Shown one piece after another: positions 61,848-64,000 of a stretch of DNA of 64,000 nucleotides. The stretch lies in contig NATV01000114.1 in NCBI GenBank assembly GCA_003094535.1, positions 55,536-119,535 of the forward strand, given 5' to 3'. Every line of letters starts with the position of its first letter. Positions within the stretch are counted from its first letter, which is position 1. Made by a program: the position numbers and the translations under genes. The notes beneath the pieces were generated by a model. That model did no database searches, was not told where the DNA came from, and saw nothing but the letters and a program-made list of their open reading frames with translations. The stretch is from a gamma proteobacterium symbiont of Ctena orbiculata. Its GTDB lineage: Bacteria; Pseudomonadota; Gammaproteobacteria; Chromatiales; Chromatiaceae.

Positions 61848-62648
61848 TCAGCCTCCCGAGGTTGAAATGGCATCGGTGCCCCGGGTCAGAAACGCCAGCA
61901 CCCTGGGATCACTGCAGCCTTGAAGCAGCTCGCCCGGGTCACCCTGGGCGATCATGGTTTTGCTTTCCGCATCGAGAAATACCGAGTTGTTTGCGATGGC
62001 GAAGATACTCGCCAATTCATGGGTAACCACTACGATTGTGGTACCCAGACTCTCGCTCAACTCGATAATCAAGTCATCCAGCCGCTTGGCGCTGACCGGG
62101 TCAAGCCCGGCCGAGGGCTCATCGAAAAAGAGCAGTTCCGGATCGAGGGCCATGGCGCGGGCGAGGCCGGCCCGTTTCTGCATGCCGCCGCTGATCTCGG
62201 CGGGATAGTAATCCTCGAAGCCCTTTAGCCCGACCAGGGAGAGTTTATAAGAGGCCAGCTCCAGTGCCTGCGGAGGCGAGAGGTCGGTATAGGTTTCGAT
62301 GGGCATGGAGACATTCTCCGCCAAGGTCATGTTGGTCCAGAGTGCGCCGCTCTGGTATAGCACGCCCATTCTGCGCATCAGCCCCATCCGCCGCTCCTCA
62401 TCCAGCTGCCAAAAAGCATCGCCATGGTAGAGGATTTCACCCTTCGCCGGCTTCATCAGGCCAATCAAGTGGCGTAACAGGGTACTCTTGCCGCAACCAC
62501 TGCCGCCCATGATGACAAAGATATCTCCCTGCCGGATGGTAAAGTTGAGATCCCGCTGGATAACAAAATCACCATAGGCCATGGTCAGTTCCCTGACCTC
62601 AATATGGGGCACTGCGGAACGGCTTGGCATTGGCGCGTCGATGGACAT
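61848..62648 (-). CDS. mlaF: MlaF-type ABC transporter ATPase
   Basis: The 266-residue ATPase of the lipid transporter. Walker A GGSGCGKST (about 48-56), ABC signature LSGGMQKR-like SGGMQKRAGLARAMALDPEL and Walker B LLFFDEPSAGLDP are complete, with the switch His in VVVTHELASI. Signature variant GGMQKR is typical of the Mla group. It starts three bases after mlaE ends. Confidence 0.94.
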   Translation of the reverse strand: MSIDAPMPSRSAVPHIEVRELTMAYGDFVIQRDLNFTIRQGDIFVIMGGSGCGKSTLLRHLIGLMKPAKGEILYHGDAFWQLDEERRMGLMRRMGVLYQSGALWTNMTLAENVSMPIETYTDLSPPQALELASYKLSLVGLKGFEDYYPAEISGGMQKRAGLARAMALDPELLFFDEPSAGLDPVSAKRLDDLIIELSESLGTTIVVVTHELASIFAIANNSVFLDAESKTMIAQGDPGELLQGCSDPRVLAFLTRGTDAISTSGG

Positions 62649-62651
62649 GGC

Positions 62652-63848
62652 TCAGATCCCCAGCTGATTGAAGATCAGCGTTGTAATGGCGTCCCAAATC
62701 ACGATCAGCAGGATCGCCGTTACCATTGCCGATGTCGTGGCATGTCCTACAGCCGATGAGTTTCTACCGCTCTGCAACCCGCGCAAACAGCCTGACATGG
62801 CAATCACGACGGCAAACAGCACGCTCTTTATCATGCCGCTGGCCAGATCGCCCCAGCCGATTGAATCCCGGGTCTGAACCAGATGCTCGATCAAAGAGAT
62901 GTCGAGCACCGAGACTGCGACAAGCAGGCCGCCGAAGATCGCCAGGGCGTCAGCCCAGAGGGTGAGCAGCGGCAGCATGATCAACAGTGCCAGGAACCGC
63001 GGCAATACAAGAAAATCCACGATTGAGATACCGAAGGTCTTCAACGCATCGATCTCGTTGTTGACCTGCATCGTCCCCAGTTGAGCTGCATAGGCCGATC
63101 CGGTACGGCCCGCCATGATAATGGCGGTCATCATGGCGCCCATCTCTCGTACCGACCCCAATCCGACCAGATTGGCGACATAGATCTCGGCACCGAACAT
63201 CTGCAGCTGGACGGCGCCGACAAATGCCAGCACCGCACCAACCAGCACCCCGATCAGGCTGACAATGGGTAGGGCGTCCGGACCGGCTTGCTGGAGGAAG
63301 CGAAGAAGATCGATGCGGCGAAAGTTCGCCCTGCCTCTGAGCAGCCGCATAAAGGAGAGTATCAACTCGCCGGCAAATTCGGTGAACCCTATCGATTCCC
63401 GCCATGCCGCAAGCGTCGTTGCGCCGATGCGATAGACCCAGGAGTGCTCCTGCAGACGCCGCCGGGCACCTTTACGCTCCGGAACCTCCTGGGCGAGTTT
63501 AAGCAGCCTGCTGACCCCTTCAGGCAAACCCTCCGTGTCGAGTTGCAGTTCGTGCTGCCGGGTAAAATCGAGCAGATGCTGCAGCAGATTGAGAAATTGG
63601 CTGTCCCAGCGAACGAGCTGGCCGGTATCGAGGGAGATTGCCTCGAGACCCGCGTGGGAGCGCAACTCCTGCTTCAGCCCACGCCAGTCGTAGGCTGTCT
63701 CATGCAGCGTCCAGGCGCCTTTGAATGCCAGCACCGCCCTACTCTCCGATGGATACGAGATTGTCAGTGAATCATCGAGCACGTATAGGTTTCCAGTTGG
63801 TTTTGGCGTATCTTCGTTAACGAACCAATGCTGCGGTGTAAATATCAA
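62652..63848 (-). CDS. mlaE: MlaE permease with N-terminal STAS-like extension
   Basis: A 398-residue inner-membrane permease. The C-terminal 250 residues are MlaE: GAVLAFVGAVQLQMFGAEIYVANL, SVREMGAMMTAIIMAGRTGSAYAAQLGTMQVNNEIDAL-type block and the last segments. The first 130 residues are soluble and resemble a STAS domain (LEAISLDTGQLVRWDSQFLN), so the MlaB function may be fused here. The start is uncertain: TTG at 63848 is used with a GGGG stretch upstream, but GTG at 63782 is possible. It is the first gene of the mla unit. Confidence 0.9.
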   Translation of the reverse strand: MIFTPQHWFVNEDTPKPTGNLYVLDDSLTISYPSESRAVLAFKGAWTLHETAYDWRGLKQELRSHAGLEAISLDTGQLVRWDSQFLNLLQHLLDFTRQHELQLDTEGLPEGVSRLLKLAQEVPERKGARRRLQEHSWVYRIGATTLAAWRESIGFTEFAGELILSFMRLLRGRANFRRIDLLRFLQQAGPDALPIVSLIGVLVGAVLAFVGAVQLQMFGAEIYVANLVGLGSVREMGAMMTAIIMAGRTGSAYAAQLGTMQVNNEIDALKTFGISIVDFLVLPRFLALLIMLPLLTLWADALAIFGGLLVAVSVLDISLIEHLVQTRDSIGWGDLASGMIKSVLFAVVIAMSGCLRGLQSGRNSSAVGHATTSAMVTAILLIVIWDAITTLIFNQLGI

Positions 63849-63984
63849 CCCCGCGCCTATCGAGGTAATGCTAAAGAACTCATGTTTACAAATGCGGGGC
63901 CGCTAAAGGCGTAGGTTTAGCTGCTAGTGTACATCAGGCGTAAAATTGTCACATTTATGTTTTGTAAAAATTAAGGAACAGCGG

Positions 63985-64000
63985 ATGAATTCCCGGGTTT
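63985..64000 (+). CDS. Possible start of a further gene, cut by window edge
   Basis: An ATG (MNSRV) at 63985 follows AAGGAACAGCGG, a good ribosome-binding site, in the divergent direction from mlaE. Only five codons are visible, so no product can be named. The bases between 63849 and 63984 show no gene and should carry the promoters for both directions. Confidence 0.3.

Noticed and set aside
63986..64000. GAATTC and CCCGGG sites side by side at the window end, suggesting cloning-vector sequence
   Set aside because: Both fit within a plausible start of a gene with a normal ribosome-binding site, and nothing else resembles vector sequence.

Overview
The window is a dense, GC-rich chromosomal segment from a gammaproteobacterium. 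Evidence for this is the gene order mfd, hemF, rsgA/orn/queG/nnr/tsaE/amiB, a PhoPQ pair, an Mla lipid-transport block and CsiV. Alternative start codons (TTG, GTG) are common and many genes overlap by 1-11 bases. The orn-queG-nnr-tsaE-amiB block follows the Escherichia coli order. A free-living or symbiotic Chromatiales-like sulfur bacterium would fit the overall content, but that placement is only an impression. I see no rRNA, tRNA, CRISPR array, prophage or insertion-sequence transposase.

Layout. 0-8 kb: cell-wall amidase (cut by the window edge), TsaE, NAD(P)HX repair, QueG, Orn, an M48 protease, a tiny cytochrome c and RsgA. 8-12.7 kb: a CDP-archaeol-synthase-like protein, a metallophosphoesterase and a PhoPQ-type two-component system with a PepSY protein and a glycine-zipper protein. 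13-22 kb: HemF, two methyltransferases, MetZ, GshA, tail-specific protease and a Nudix protein. 22.3-26.6 kb: lexA facing an mrfA-mrfB-like pair across a short intergenic region with two GTTC-type LexA boxes. 26.6-34.6 kb: a double cyclic-nucleotide-domain/acyltransferase fusion, an esterase, a PilZ protein, the Aat/Bpt N-degron transferases and a beta-propeller lipoprotein. 35-41.4 kb: a seven-gene overlapping operon with a TonB-dependent receptor, a His-rich anchored periplasmic protein, a NapH-like polyferredoxin, a CcdA-like membrane protein and a dedicated ExbB-ExbD-TonB set. 41.5-43.6 kb: three ordinary enzymes around an inverted-repeat element. 43.7-50.6 kb: a redox block with ApbE, DUF3570, DUF4266, TlpA and a heme-copper-oxidase-like subunit on the minus strand, facing CtaA, SCO and a zinc-ribbon protein. 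50.6-64 kb: a pentapeptide-repeat protein, a large GGDEF-EAL sensor, Mfd, CsiV and the MlaE-MlaF-MlaD-PqiC set.

How the parts work together. DNA repair is represented by transcription-coupled repair (Mfd) and by an apparently SOS-controlled MrfAB pathway. Envelope functions are represented by amidase, Prc, PhoPQ, Mla and CsiV. Two extracytoplasmic redox clusters are the least explained parts: the TonB/polyferredoxin operon, which looks like a reductive uptake system, and the TlpA-DUF4266-DUF3570-ApbE cluster beside an oxidase-like protein that lacks the usual CuB histidine pair. Small dispersed repeats occupy most of the longer gene-free stretches.
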